A DNA stretch of 46,173 bases. Source: Planctomycetota bacterium. Its GTDB lineage: Bacteria > Planctomycetota > OFTM77. Within the stretch, counting starts at the first letter, position 1. The number at the start of each line of letters is the position of its first letter. This document shows, piece by piece, positions 9,021 through 16,861 of this stretch. Location: NCBI GenBank assembly GCA_029260795.1, contig JAJDCO010000027.1:1-46173 (forward strand), read 5' to 3'. The notes beneath the pieces were generated by a model. That model was given only the letters and a program-made list of their open reading frames with translations. It ran no database searches and had not been told where the DNA came from. The position numbers and the translations under genes are program-made.

Positions 9021-10418
9021 ATGTTCCTCAAGCAGTACTATCTCGGATGCCTCGCCCACGCCTCCTACCTGATCGCCGACCTCGAGTCGAAGCAGGCGGC
9101 CGTCGTCGACCCACAGCGCGACATCGACGAGTACTTGGCCGAAGCCGACAGGCTCGGTGTGAAGATCGGTCACGTCCTGTTGACTCACTTTCACGCCGAC
9201 TTCCTCGCCGGACATCTCGAGCTTCGCCAGCGTACGGGCGCGCGCCTCTACTTGGGTGCGGCCGCTGAGGCCGAGTACGACTTCCAAGCACTCGCCGATG
9301 GCGACTCTCTCGACCTCGGGCAGGTCCGCATCCAGGCCCTGGCGACGCCCGGCCATACCCCCGAGTCCACGAGCTATCTCGTCTTCGACCGCGCGACCGA
9401 CCCAGACCGTCCGAATGCCGTCTTGACCGGCGATACACTCTTCATCGGCGATGTGGGCCGACCGGACTTGATGGCTTCGGTCGGGGTCTCGGCCGAGGAG
9501 CTCGCCGGTTGCCTCTACGACTCCCTTCACAATAAGCTGCTGACCCTTCCCGACGAAACGCTCGTGTACCCGGCCCATGGTGCCGGGTCGCTGTGTGGAA
9601 AGAACATGAGCAGCGAGACGGTCTCGACGATCGGCCAGCAGCGTCAGCTCAACTACGCGCTCCAACCGATGTCTCGCGACGAGTTCATCCAGATGTCGAC
9701 GGCCAACCTGCCGGAGGCGCCCGCCTACTTCGGCTACGACGCGATGCTGAATCGCCAAGAGCGCGCCACGCTCACCGAGTCACTCGAGCAGGCTCTGAAG
9801 CCGCTCTCCCTCGACGAGGTCCTGCGCGCGCAGAATGGCGGCGCCCAGGTGCTGGACGTCCGGAGTGAGGATGACTACACGAGTGGCTGCCTGAAGGGAG
9901 CCGTGCACGTCGGTTTGGGCGGCAAGTATGCCACCTGGGCCGGCACCGTTCTCGATACCGAGCGCACGATCGTCCTGATCACGAACCCGGGTAGCGAGCG
10001 GGAGGCCGCGATGCGGCTCGGCCGCATCGGCTTCGACAAGGTGCAGGGGTTCCTCGAAGGCGGGTCGGCGGCCTGGCAAGACCGCCCCGAGCTGATCGCC
10101 CGCTTCGAACGCATCGACGTCGATGCCCTACGCCAGCGCCTGGCGGCCGACGACCCGCCGCACGTCCTCGACGTGCGCAGCCCCGGCGAATTCGAAGGCG
10201 GTCACATCGAGAGCGCAGTCAATGTGCCGCTCAATCGGCTCCAGAAGCACCTCGACGAAGTACCGCGCGGTACCGAGCTCGCTCTCATCTGTGGCACCGG
10301 CTATCGATCGACGATTGCCGTCAGCATTCTGGCTGGTCACGGCTTCGACCGCCTCCTCGACATCCGAGGTGGCATGCAAGCCTGGGGCTCGGGCGAGACC
10401 GCTTGCGCAACGAGCTGA
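9021..10418 (+). CDS. Persulfide dioxygenase-rhodanese fusion (CstB-like)
   Basis: Sulfur-detoxifying enzyme of 465 aa with the three-part CstB plan. The N-terminal metallo-beta-lactamase domain (residues 1-~250) has HFHADFLAGH (His56, His58, Asp60), TPGH (His112), TGDTLF (Asp138) and YPAHGAG (His186). As in ETHE1-type persulfide dioxygenases, His56, His112 and Asp138 are the expected Fe(II) ligands. A middle rhodanese fold (~270-360) has no Cys at its active loop (ITNPGSE), so it is a pseudo-domain. The C-terminal rhodanese (~370-465) has an intact loop CGTGYRS (Cys424). The family oxidises persulfides to sulfite and can form thiosulfate. The start at 9021 has GGAG upstream; longer in-frame starts add a non-homologous Arg-rich tail. 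No persulfide regulator is nearby. Confidence 0.88.
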   Translation: MFLKQYYLGCLAHASYLIADLESKQAAVVDPQRDIDEYLAEADRLGVKIGHVLLTHFHADFLAGHLELRQRTGARLYLGAAAEAEYDFQALADGDSLDLGQVRIQALATPGHTPESTSYLVFDRATDPDRPNAVLTGDTLFIGDVGRPDLMASVGVSAEELAGCLYDSLHNKLLTLPDETLVYPAHGAGSLCGKNMSSETVSTIGQQRQLNYALQPMSRDEFIQMSTANLPEAPAYFGYDAMLNRQERATLTESLEQALKPLSLDEVLRAQNGGAQVLDVRSEDDYTSGCLKGAVHVGLGGKYATWAGTVLDTERTIVLITNPGSEREAAMRLGRIGFDKVQGFLEGGSAAWQDRPELIARFERIDVDALRQRLAADDPPHVLDVRSPGEFEGGHIESAVNVPLNRLQKHLDEVPRGTELALICGTGYRSTIAVSILAGHGFDRLLDIRGGMQAWGSGETACATS

Positions 10419-10433
10419 TCTCTCATCTGCAGA

Positions 10434-10488
10434 GAGCGCGCCTCCGGCGGGCGCGCTCAGTCAGCTCGTTCCGCTCCCTCGGAGCGGA
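10434..10488. terminator. Two hairpins between convergent genes, likely bidirectional terminator
   Basis: Two perfect hairpins lie in the 292-bp gap between convergent genes ending at 10418 and 10711: GAGCGCGCC (10434-10442) with GGCGCGCTC (10450-10458), and TCCGCTCC (10470-10477) with GGAGCGGA (10481-10488). Neither has a T-tract. I see nothing else in 10489-10710. Confidence 0.4.
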
Positions 10489-10710
10489 CAACGATTGCCA
10501 GAGCTTCCAGTCAGGTGTACCCCGTCGAGTGCACTCTCGAAGATCTCGATCCGTCCGATTGGCCGGCGAGAGAGTCCGGGCAACGCACGTTGTCCCAGGG
10601 CGCTCGTGATCAGGGTTCGTCTGCACCTCGACACCGAGCTGCAGCGTCTTCTCGGTTGCCGGAACAGGGGATCGGGTTCTGAACGCTTTTGGTGTGCGGC
10701 TCGATGTCGT

Positions 10711-13700
10711 TCAATGACCGCCGCCCGAGGCTCCCTCGGCGTCCGAATCGTCTTCGAGCTGGATGGGCGGCAGATTCATCTTTCCCAGCCAGTCATTGAG
10801 CTCTGGAAGATCGCGTTGCCAGATGCTGCGCAGCTCGCTGAGCTGCTCATCGATGGCTGCCACGAGCTCATCACGAACGGCGATCTCGGCATTCGTCGGT
10901 CGAAAGTCGCCCACGCTCGCGGAGCTCGCCACGCCGGCCAGCTTGTCGTTGAGGCGGATCGGGTAGTTCAGCGGATCTTGCCGGCTCTTGTTCTTCGTCT
11001 GGTACAGCGCCTCTTCGATCGCGTCGAGACGCTTCTTCAGGCCGTCGATGCTCTCGATGGTTGCCACCGTCTCGTCCATCGGGCTCAGACGCTTCTTCCA
11101 GCTCGTCAGCTCGGAGCGGACTTTTCGAATCCGACGAATCTCACGGTGCGTCTCAGTCAGCTTGTCACGAGTCGAGATCAGGAAGTCGAGCTGGGCTTGC
11201 AGGTCCTCGGGCGAGGATGACGACAGCGGGTTGGCGAGGACCAGGAGCTCGACGCCACGGCTCTCCGCTTCCCCCAGAGTCAGCTTGGCGCGATAGAATC
11301 CGGGCAAGGCCTTCGGTCCGCGGGAGGATCCGCTCCAGAGGATCATGCCCGGTATCGACTCGGCGCCCGGATGGCGCAGGTCCCACTCGAATCGATTCAG
11401 CCCGACCGCCGCCGGAAGCACGCGCTCGTCTTCGGTTCCGCGCTCCCCACGCCCCTCGCCCCCCTTCTTCGGGTCCGCCGGACGACGCTCGAAGCGACGA
11501 ACGAGGTGCCCCTTCGCATCGAAGATCTCGAGCGTGAGTGATTGATCGGCCGGAGGCTCCTCGGCGAGGAGGTAGTGGAACACGGCGCCCGACGGCGGAT
11601 TGGTGCCGGCGTTTCGACCGCCGCCGCGCCGCCGTCCCGCATCCAGGCGAAAGGTCGGCCGAGGGCGGAAGAAGGTCAAGGTCGAGGCCTCGACCTCGGG
11701 AACCATCTGTTGGACCAGGTGAAGCTCGTCGAAGATCCAAAAGCCGCGACCTTGGGTGGCGACGATCAAGTCACCATTCTTCAGCGCGATGTCCGTGACC
11801 GGCACGATGGGCAAGTTGCCTTGCATCGGCTCCCAGGTGCCTCCGTCGTCAAAGGAGACGGACACACCGCGCTCGGTCCCCGCATACAGCAGACCCTGCT
11901 GCGTCGTGTCGGCTCGGATCACGCGGGTGAAGTGAGCCGAGTCGATGCCGTCGACGATCTGGGTCCAGGTCTGGCCGTAGTCCTCGGTCTTGTAGAGAGA
12001 GGGCTCGAAGTCGTCGAGCTTGTAGCGTGTACCGGCGAAGTACAGCCCTCCTCGCTCGAAAGGATGAGCCTCGAGGGAGTTGATCTGGGTCCACTCCGGA
12101 AGGTCGGGGGGCGTCACGTTCGTCCAGGTCGCGCCGCCGTCGCGGGAGAGATGAATGAGCCCGTCGTCCGATCCGGCCCACAGCACGCCCGGCTCATGAG
12201 GAGACTCGAGAGCGGCGAAGATGGTGCCGTAGTACTCGACGCTCGTGTTGTCCTTGGTGATCGGTCCACCGGACGGTCCTTGCTTGGTCTTGTCGTCCCG
12301 CGTCAGATCGGGGCTGATCGCCTCCCAGCTCTGACCTTCGTCGCGGCTCCGGAAGAGCACGTTCGCGGCCGCATAGAGCGAGCTCGGATCGTGAGGCGAG
12401 AAGAAGATCGGGAAGTTCCATTGGAAGCGATACTTCAGCTCGGCGGCTCCCCACCCCATCGGGTTATCGGGCCAAACATGAACCGAGCGGCGCTCGCCGG
12501 TGCGATGGTTGACGCGCGTCAAGAAGCCACCGTATGAGCCGCCGTAGACGATGTCGGGATCGGCCGGATTCGCGACCACGTGACCGCTCTCGCCGCCAGC
12601 CGTGGACTCCCAGTCCCTCAGCCCGATCGAGCCGCCATTGAGCGAGCGAGAACGAATGCGAACGGTCGAGTTGTCCTGCTGTCCACCCAGCAGGCGGTAT
12701 GGGAACGCGTTGTCCGTCGAGACCCGGTACATCTGCGCGGTCGGCTGAGTGTCTTGAATGGTCCAGGTCTGTCCACCGTCGGTCGAGACGTTCGCGCCGC
12801 CGTCGTTGCTCTGGATCATGCGCAGCGGATCCGCTGGATCGATCCAGAGGTCGTGATTGTCACCGTGCGGCACGGAGATCGACGAGAAGCTCTTGCCCCC
12901 GTCCTTCGAGCGCCAGAACTGCACGTTGAGGACGTACACGGAGTCCTCGTCCGAAGGATCCGCATAGAGGCGCGAGTAGTACCAAGCGCGTTGTCGCAAC
13001 GATCGCTCGTCGTTCGTGCGCGCCCACGTCTCTCCGCCGTCGCGGGAGCGGAACACACCGCCCTCCTCCGCCTCGATGATCGCGTACAGGTTGTCGGAGT
13101 TGCTCGGAGAGACGGTGATCCCACAGATGCCGAGAGTGCCCTTTGGTAGACCCTCATTCCGCGTGATCTCGGTCCAGGTCTCTCCCGAATCGGTCGACTT
13201 CCAAAGCCCCGAGCCCTCACCACCGCTCTCGAGGCTGTAGGGCGTGCGCAGGATCCGCCAGAAGCCGGCATAGAGAATCCGCGGATTGGTCGGATCGAGA
13301 ATCAAGTCGACCGCGCCCGCATGCTCGTTGACGAAGAGCACATGCTCCCACGACTCGCCGCCGTCTCGGCTCCGGAAGACTCCGCGTTCATGGTTGGGAC
13401 CGGACAAGTGTCCCATCGCTGCCACGTAGACGATGTCCGGATCTGCCGGGTGAACTCGAATGCGCGGAACGTGACGAGTATCGGTCAACCCGATGGAGCG
13501 CCAGGTTCGACCGGCATCGGTCGAACGCCAAACACCATCGCCATGGGACACATTGCCGCGTACGGTCTTCTCGCCGCCGCCGACATAGACGACGTTCGGA
13601 TCGGACGGTGCGACGGCTACGGCGCCGATCGATCCCCCGAAGCTGCCGTCCGAGACGTTGCGCCACGAGCGGCCGCCGTCCTCCGTCTTCCAGACACCGC

Positions 13701-13926
13701 CGCCGGTCGATCCGAAGTAGTAGACGTTTCGCTGGCTCGGAATGCCCGCCACGGCCGCCGAGCGGCCTCCTCGGAACGGGCCGACTTCTCGCCACTCCAG
13801 CTGGGACAGGATCTCAGCTCGGGGTGTCGACTCTTCTTGAGCGTTCGCCGAGCCGAGGCTCGCTGCGAACAGGACGAGGCACGAGAAGAATGGCAGCGCG
13901 GGTCGCGCCAAAGGGGCTGACTTCAT
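10711..13926 (-). CDS. Secreted BNR/Asp-box beta-propeller protein (sortilin-like, 'glycosyl hydrolase' type)
   Basis: Large secreted protein of 1071 aa with a signal peptide ending in SANA-Q (about residue 29). Residues ~40-760 contain at least ten Asp-box/BNR motifs (for example TEDGGRSW, STDAGRTW, SRDGGESW, STDSGETW, SKDGGKSF, SRDEGQSW, TEDYGQTW), which predict one or two beta-propellers of the VPS10/sortilin or exo-sialidase-like fold. The tail (~890-1050) is rich in Lys, Glu and Leu and is probably helical or coiled. Databases usually name such proteins glycosyl hydrolase, but I see no catalytic sialidase residues, so the activity is unproven. The start has GAGGAG a few bases upstream. 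It is a single gene, convergent with the persulfide dioxygenase. Confidence 0.8.
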   Translation of the reverse strand: MKSAPLARPALPFFSCLVLFAASLGSANAQEESTPRAEILSQLEWREVGPFRGGRSAAVAGIPSQRNVYYFGSTGGGVWKTEDGGRSWRNVSDGSFGGSIGAVAVAPSDPNVVYVGGGEKTVRGNVSHGDGVWRSTDAGRTWRSIGLTDTRHVPRIRVHPADPDIVYVAAMGHLSGPNHERGVFRSRDGGESWEHVLFVNEHAGAVDLILDPTNPRILYAGFWRILRTPYSLESGGEGSGLWKSTDSGETWTEITRNEGLPKGTLGICGITVSPSNSDNLYAIIEAEEGGVFRSRDGGETWARTNDERSLRQRAWYYSRLYADPSDEDSVYVLNVQFWRSKDGGKSFSSISVPHGDNHDLWIDPADPLRMIQSNDGGANVSTDGGQTWTIQDTQPTAQMYRVSTDNAFPYRLLGGQQDNSTVRIRSRSLNGGSIGLRDWESTAGGESGHVVANPADPDIVYGGSYGGFLTRVNHRTGERRSVHVWPDNPMGWGAAELKYRFQWNFPIFFSPHDPSSLYAAANVLFRSRDEGQSWEAISPDLTRDDKTKQGPSGGPITKDNTSVEYYGTIFAALESPHEPGVLWAGSDDGLIHLSRDGGATWTNVTPPDLPEWTQINSLEAHPFERGGLYFAGTRYKLDDFEPSLYKTEDYGQTWTQIVDGIDSAHFTRVIRADTTQQGLLYAGTERGVSVSFDDGGTWEPMQGNLPIVPVTDIALKNGDLIVATQGRGFWIFDELHLVQQMVPEVEASTLTFFRPRPTFRLDAGRRRGGGRNAGTNPPSGAVFHYLLAEEPPADQSLTLEIFDAKGHLVRRFERRPADPKKGGEGRGERGTEDERVLPAAVGLNRFEWDLRHPGAESIPGMILWSGSSRGPKALPGFYRAKLTLGEAESRGVELLVLANPLSSSSPEDLQAQLDFLISTRDKLTETHREIRRIRKVRSELTSWKKRLSPMDETVATIESIDGLKKRLDAIEEALYQTKNKSRQDPLNYPIRLNDKLAGVASSASVGDFRPTNAEIAVRDELVAAIDEQLSELRSIWQRDLPELNDWLGKMNLPPIQLEDDSDAEGASGGGH

Positions 13927-14245
13927 GGGAGCTCCTCGGAGGCCGGAAACCGGGTCAGAGCGGTCGCGAGCCCAGGAAGGCTCGCCAAAGGGAGGGCCAC
14001 GGAGACGTTAGACTATCACGCCTGATCCAGCGCGGACAATCGCGGGACAGCGTGCCGCTTCCGATCGGCATGGATGAGCGAGACATGAATGAAGGCTCCG
14101 CTCGCGATTGGCGGATTCCAACTCCGGAGGACCTGTCCGAATGAGGGCAGCCGCTCCCTGCCCGGTCGGACGCCGCCAGGAAAGGCGATCGATCGACTGG
14201 CGTGTTATCGTGGCGCCCACTCGAGTAACCACCGGAGAACTGCTC
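13927..14245. other. Divergent intergenic region, no gene seen
   Basis: This 319-bp gap between divergent genes should hold promoters for both. A TTAGACTAT element (14008-14016) could serve as a -10 on either strand, but no convincing -35 pairs with it. A 24-codon open frame (14070-14144) has no ribosome-binding site and is not called. Confidence 0.4.
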
Positions 14246-16198
14246 ATGCGCGCTCACGTCTCCTCTTGGATCGCGGCGGCCCTTCTGCTGGCTTTGGGAC
14301 TGGTCGCACCCGACGACACGATCCGCACCGACCGCCCGAATCCGAAGCAGCTGCCGCTTCCTTCCGGCGAGGATGCTTTTCAATTCGTCATCTACGGCGA
14401 CCGTACGGGGGGGCCGGCGGAAGGCATTCGCATCCTCGAGCAGGCGACCGTCGACACCAATCGCCTCGCCCCGGATCTCGTGATGACTGTCGGCGATCTG
14501 GTCCAGGGGTACAATGAGGCACCGCAGTGGCTCGATCAGATGCGCGAGTATCACGGCGTGATGGAGTCACTGACGATGCCCTGGTACCCGGTCGCGGGAA
14601 ACCATGACATCTACTGGCGCGGAGACGGACCGGCGCCAGCCGGCGAGCATGAGCAGGACTACGAAGAGCACTTCGGCCCGCTGTGGTACTGGTTCCCGCA
14701 CAAGAACTCGGCCTTCTTCGTTCTGTACAGTGATGAAGGGGACCCGAAGACCGGCCGCAAAGCGTACGACAACGCGAGCGTCAACCGCTTCAGCGAGCAG
14801 CAGATCGCCTGGCTCCGGCAGGAGCTGCCCAAGGCGGCCGACCGTGAGCACGTCTTCGTATTCCTTCACCATCCCAAGTGGATGAATCGATATCCGGGCA
14901 GCAACTGGGACACGATCCACGAGATGCTGGTCGAAGCCGGCAACGTGCGAGCCGTCTTCGCCGGACACATCCACCGCATGCACTACTCGGGGCCTCGAGA
15001 CGGCATCGAGTACTTCGCACTCGCGACCGTCGGAGGCGGTATTCCGCGGGAGCTACCTTTCAGCGGTCATTATCATCACTTCAACGTCGTGACCGTGCGC
15101 CCCCAGGGCTACGAGATCGCGAGCATCCCGGTCGGAGACGTGCTCGATCCGCGCGAGTACACCGAGGAGCGCTGGCGCGAGTCGGATGCCTTGGTGAGCT
15201 GGTCGCCAAGGCTGGACTCGGATCCGATCGATCTGAAGCTCGGCCAGGTCACCGACGGGCAGGCTCGGTATCGATTGACCAACCCGTCCAGCCGTCCCCT
15301 GGCCATCGACTTGAAGGCCGACGCCGAAGGCGACTGGCGCGTCACGCCGCAGCGTAGCGAGCTGGTGCTCGAGCCCGGCGAGTCGCGCGATCTCACCTGG
15401 CGAGCCAATCACCCCTCCCGAATGCCCGGGCGCGAGCTGCCCCGCGTCGAAGCCGCGATCCGATTGCTCGGAGGCTACGCGCCGGTCGCCTTCCCAGAGC
15501 GGCACTTCGACCTCCCGTTTCGCCTCCAACTCGACGCGGCCGCACAGAAGCTGGCCTTCGAGCCAGCGAGCGCCGCGCTCCATCTGACGCCCCAGACCCA
15601 AGCTCGCGTCGAGAGCACCGACGCGTCCATCGACGACGGCCCTCTGACGCTCGAAGCCTGGATGCGCGCCGAGGATCTCCGAGGGCGACGGGGACTGATC
15701 ACGAAGACTGAAAACTCCGAGTATGGGCTCTTCGTCAGTGACGGGACGCCCGTCTTCTCGATTCACCTCGGGGGTCGCTACGTCTCGGCGGAGGGCGCCC
15801 AGGGCTCCTTGACGACGGGGCGTTGGATCCACCTCGCCGGCGTCTACGACGGGCAGGAGGTTCGGCTCTACGTCGATGGTGTGCGCGTCGCGAAGGCGGC
15901 GGGTCAGGGGCGACGGACGACCAACCGATTGCCACTCTACTTGGGTGCCGATACCGACGGGAATGGTCGACCGGTCAGCCACTTCGAAGGAGCGCTCGAC
16001 GAGGTGCGGCTCTCGACGAGCGCGCGCTACGGAGGCGAGCGCTTCGAGCCCGCGCGGCGAATCGAGCCGGACGCGGACACACGGCTGCTCTATCACTGCG
16101 ACCGTGCCGTCGGACCCTTCCTGCTGGATCACGGCCCGGGTCAGAGACACGCGAGGCTCGAGGGGCCCGCCGAGATCCGCCCGCTGTCGAGTGACTAG
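14246..16198 (+). CDS. Secreted calcineurin-like metallophosphoesterase with C-terminal LamG domain
   Basis: Exported protein of 650 aa; the start at 14246 follows CCGGAGAA and opens a hydrophobic leader (SSWIAAALLLALGLVA). Residues ~45-330 form a calcineurin-like phosphoesterase: YGDRTGG, VGDLVQG, AGNHDIYW, FLHHPKW and FAGHIHRMHY give the usual metal-binding Asp, Asn and His set. The first motif is GDR rather than the commoner DxH, as in many planctomycete homologues. A beta-sandwich linker (~350-460) leads to a LamG/concanavalin-like domain (~475-645) with LTLEAWMRAED and GRWIHLAGVYDGQEVRLYVDG, which probably binds carbohydrate. The substrate is unknown. The gene precedes the sigma-kinase pair by 60 bp but may not share its transcript. 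Confidence 0.85.
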   Translation: MRAHVSSWIAAALLLALGLVAPDDTIRTDRPNPKQLPLPSGEDAFQFVIYGDRTGGPAEGIRILEQATVDTNRLAPDLVMTVGDLVQGYNEAPQWLDQMREYHGVMESLTMPWYPVAGNHDIYWRGDGPAPAGEHEQDYEEHFGPLWYWFPHKNSAFFVLYSDEGDPKTGRKAYDNASVNRFSEQQIAWLRQELPKAADREHVFVFLHHPKWMNRYPGSNWDTIHEMLVEAGNVRAVFAGHIHRMHYSGPRDGIEYFALATVGGGIPRELPFSGHYHHFNVVTVRPQGYEIASIPVGDVLDPREYTEERWRESDALVSWSPRLDSDPIDLKLGQVTDGQARYRLTNPSSRPLAIDLKADAEGDWRVTPQRSELVLEPGESRDLTWRANHPSRMPGRELPRVEAAIRLLGGYAPVAFPERHFDLPFRLQLDAAAQKLAFEPASAALHLTPQTQARVESTDASIDDGPLTLEAWMRAEDLRGRRGLITKTENSEYGLFVSDGTPVFSIHLGGRYVSAEGAQGSLTTGRWIHLAGVYDGQEVRLYVDGVRVAKAAGQGRRTTNRLPLYLGADTDGNGRPVSHFEGALDEVRLSTSARYGGERFEPARRIEPDADTRLLYHCDRAVGPFLLDHGPGQRHARLEGPAEIRPLSSD

Positions 16199-16258
16199 CC
16201 TTCCGGCCCGCTCGTGAGGTAAACTCGCTGGCGTTCCAAGAGCTGCCGAGAGGGAACC

Positions 16259-16861
16259 GTGAAAGCGCCCCGTTGTGAGCCATCTCCGAGCGAGGTCTTG
16301 GTCGCCCGTGCCCAGCGAGGCGATCGCGGTGCACTCGACCGACTGTTGCGGCGTTACGAGCCGCGTGTTCGGCACCGCGTTCGGCAGCGACTCGGGGTTC
16401 ACTTGCGCAGTCAAGTCGAGTCTGCCGACGTGGCGCAGGACGTCATGGTCGAGGTGCTCCGCTCCTTGGGGCACTACCACCCGCGAGGCGATCGTTCCTT
16501 CTTCCAGTGGACGCGCGCGGTCATCGAGAATCGACTGCGAAACGCCTTCCGCTCCTTGCAGCGAGACCGGGTCCGCCCGTTGCCGCCCAGCTCGGTCATC
16601 TCCGAGATCGACCGACGACGAGCCGCGGCCGAGTCGAGCGGCGAAGGTGTCTTCGCTCCGGACCTGATCGAGCAAGCCTTGGTTCACCTGACCGGCGACG
16701 AGCAAGGGGTCGTGAGGCTCCGGCTCGCGAAGGTTCCCCTCGAAGAGGTCGCTCGCCGACTCGGCCGCAGCGTTCCGGCGACCTCGGCATTTCACGGCCG
16801 CGCCAAGGCCAAGCTCGTCAAGGAGCTCCATCGCTTGAGGCAGCTCCCCCCGCTCCCGTGA
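16259..16861 (+). CDS. ECF-type RNA polymerase sigma factor
   Basis: Sigma-70 family, extracytoplasmic-function-like protein of 200 aa. Region 2 spans about residues 25-95 (LLRRYEPRVRHRVRQRLG, SADVAQDVMVEVLRSL, FFQWTRAVIENRLRN). Region 4 is about 135-195, with the helix-turn-helix VPLEEVARRLGRSVPATSAF. The start is GTG at 16259 with GAGAGGGAA upstream. The stop overlaps the GTG start of the kinase gene (GTGA, 16858-16861), so kinase and sigma factor are made in step. In planctomycetes such sigma factors are often encoded with Ser/Thr kinases and are thought to be controlled by phosphorylation rather than by a classical anti-sigma factor. No anti-sigma gene is present here. Confidence 0.88.
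   Translation: MKAPRCEPSPSEVLVARAQRGDRGALDRLLRRYEPRVRHRVRQRLGVHLRSQVESADVAQDVMVEVLRSLGHYHPRGDRSFFQWTRAVIENRLRNAFRSLQRDRVRPLPPSSVISEIDRRRAAAESSGEGVFAPDLIEQALVHLTGDEQGVVRLRLAKVPLEEVARRLGRSVPATSAFHGRAKAKLVKELHRLRQLPPLP

Noticed and set aside
14070..14144. 24-codon open frame upstream of the phosphoesterase
   Set aside because: No ribosome-binding site and no conservation information; too short to support.
15053..16831. 592-codon minus-strand frame over the phosphoesterase and sigma genes
   Set aside because: Antisense shadow; both genes on the plus strand have clear motifs and ribosome-binding sites.
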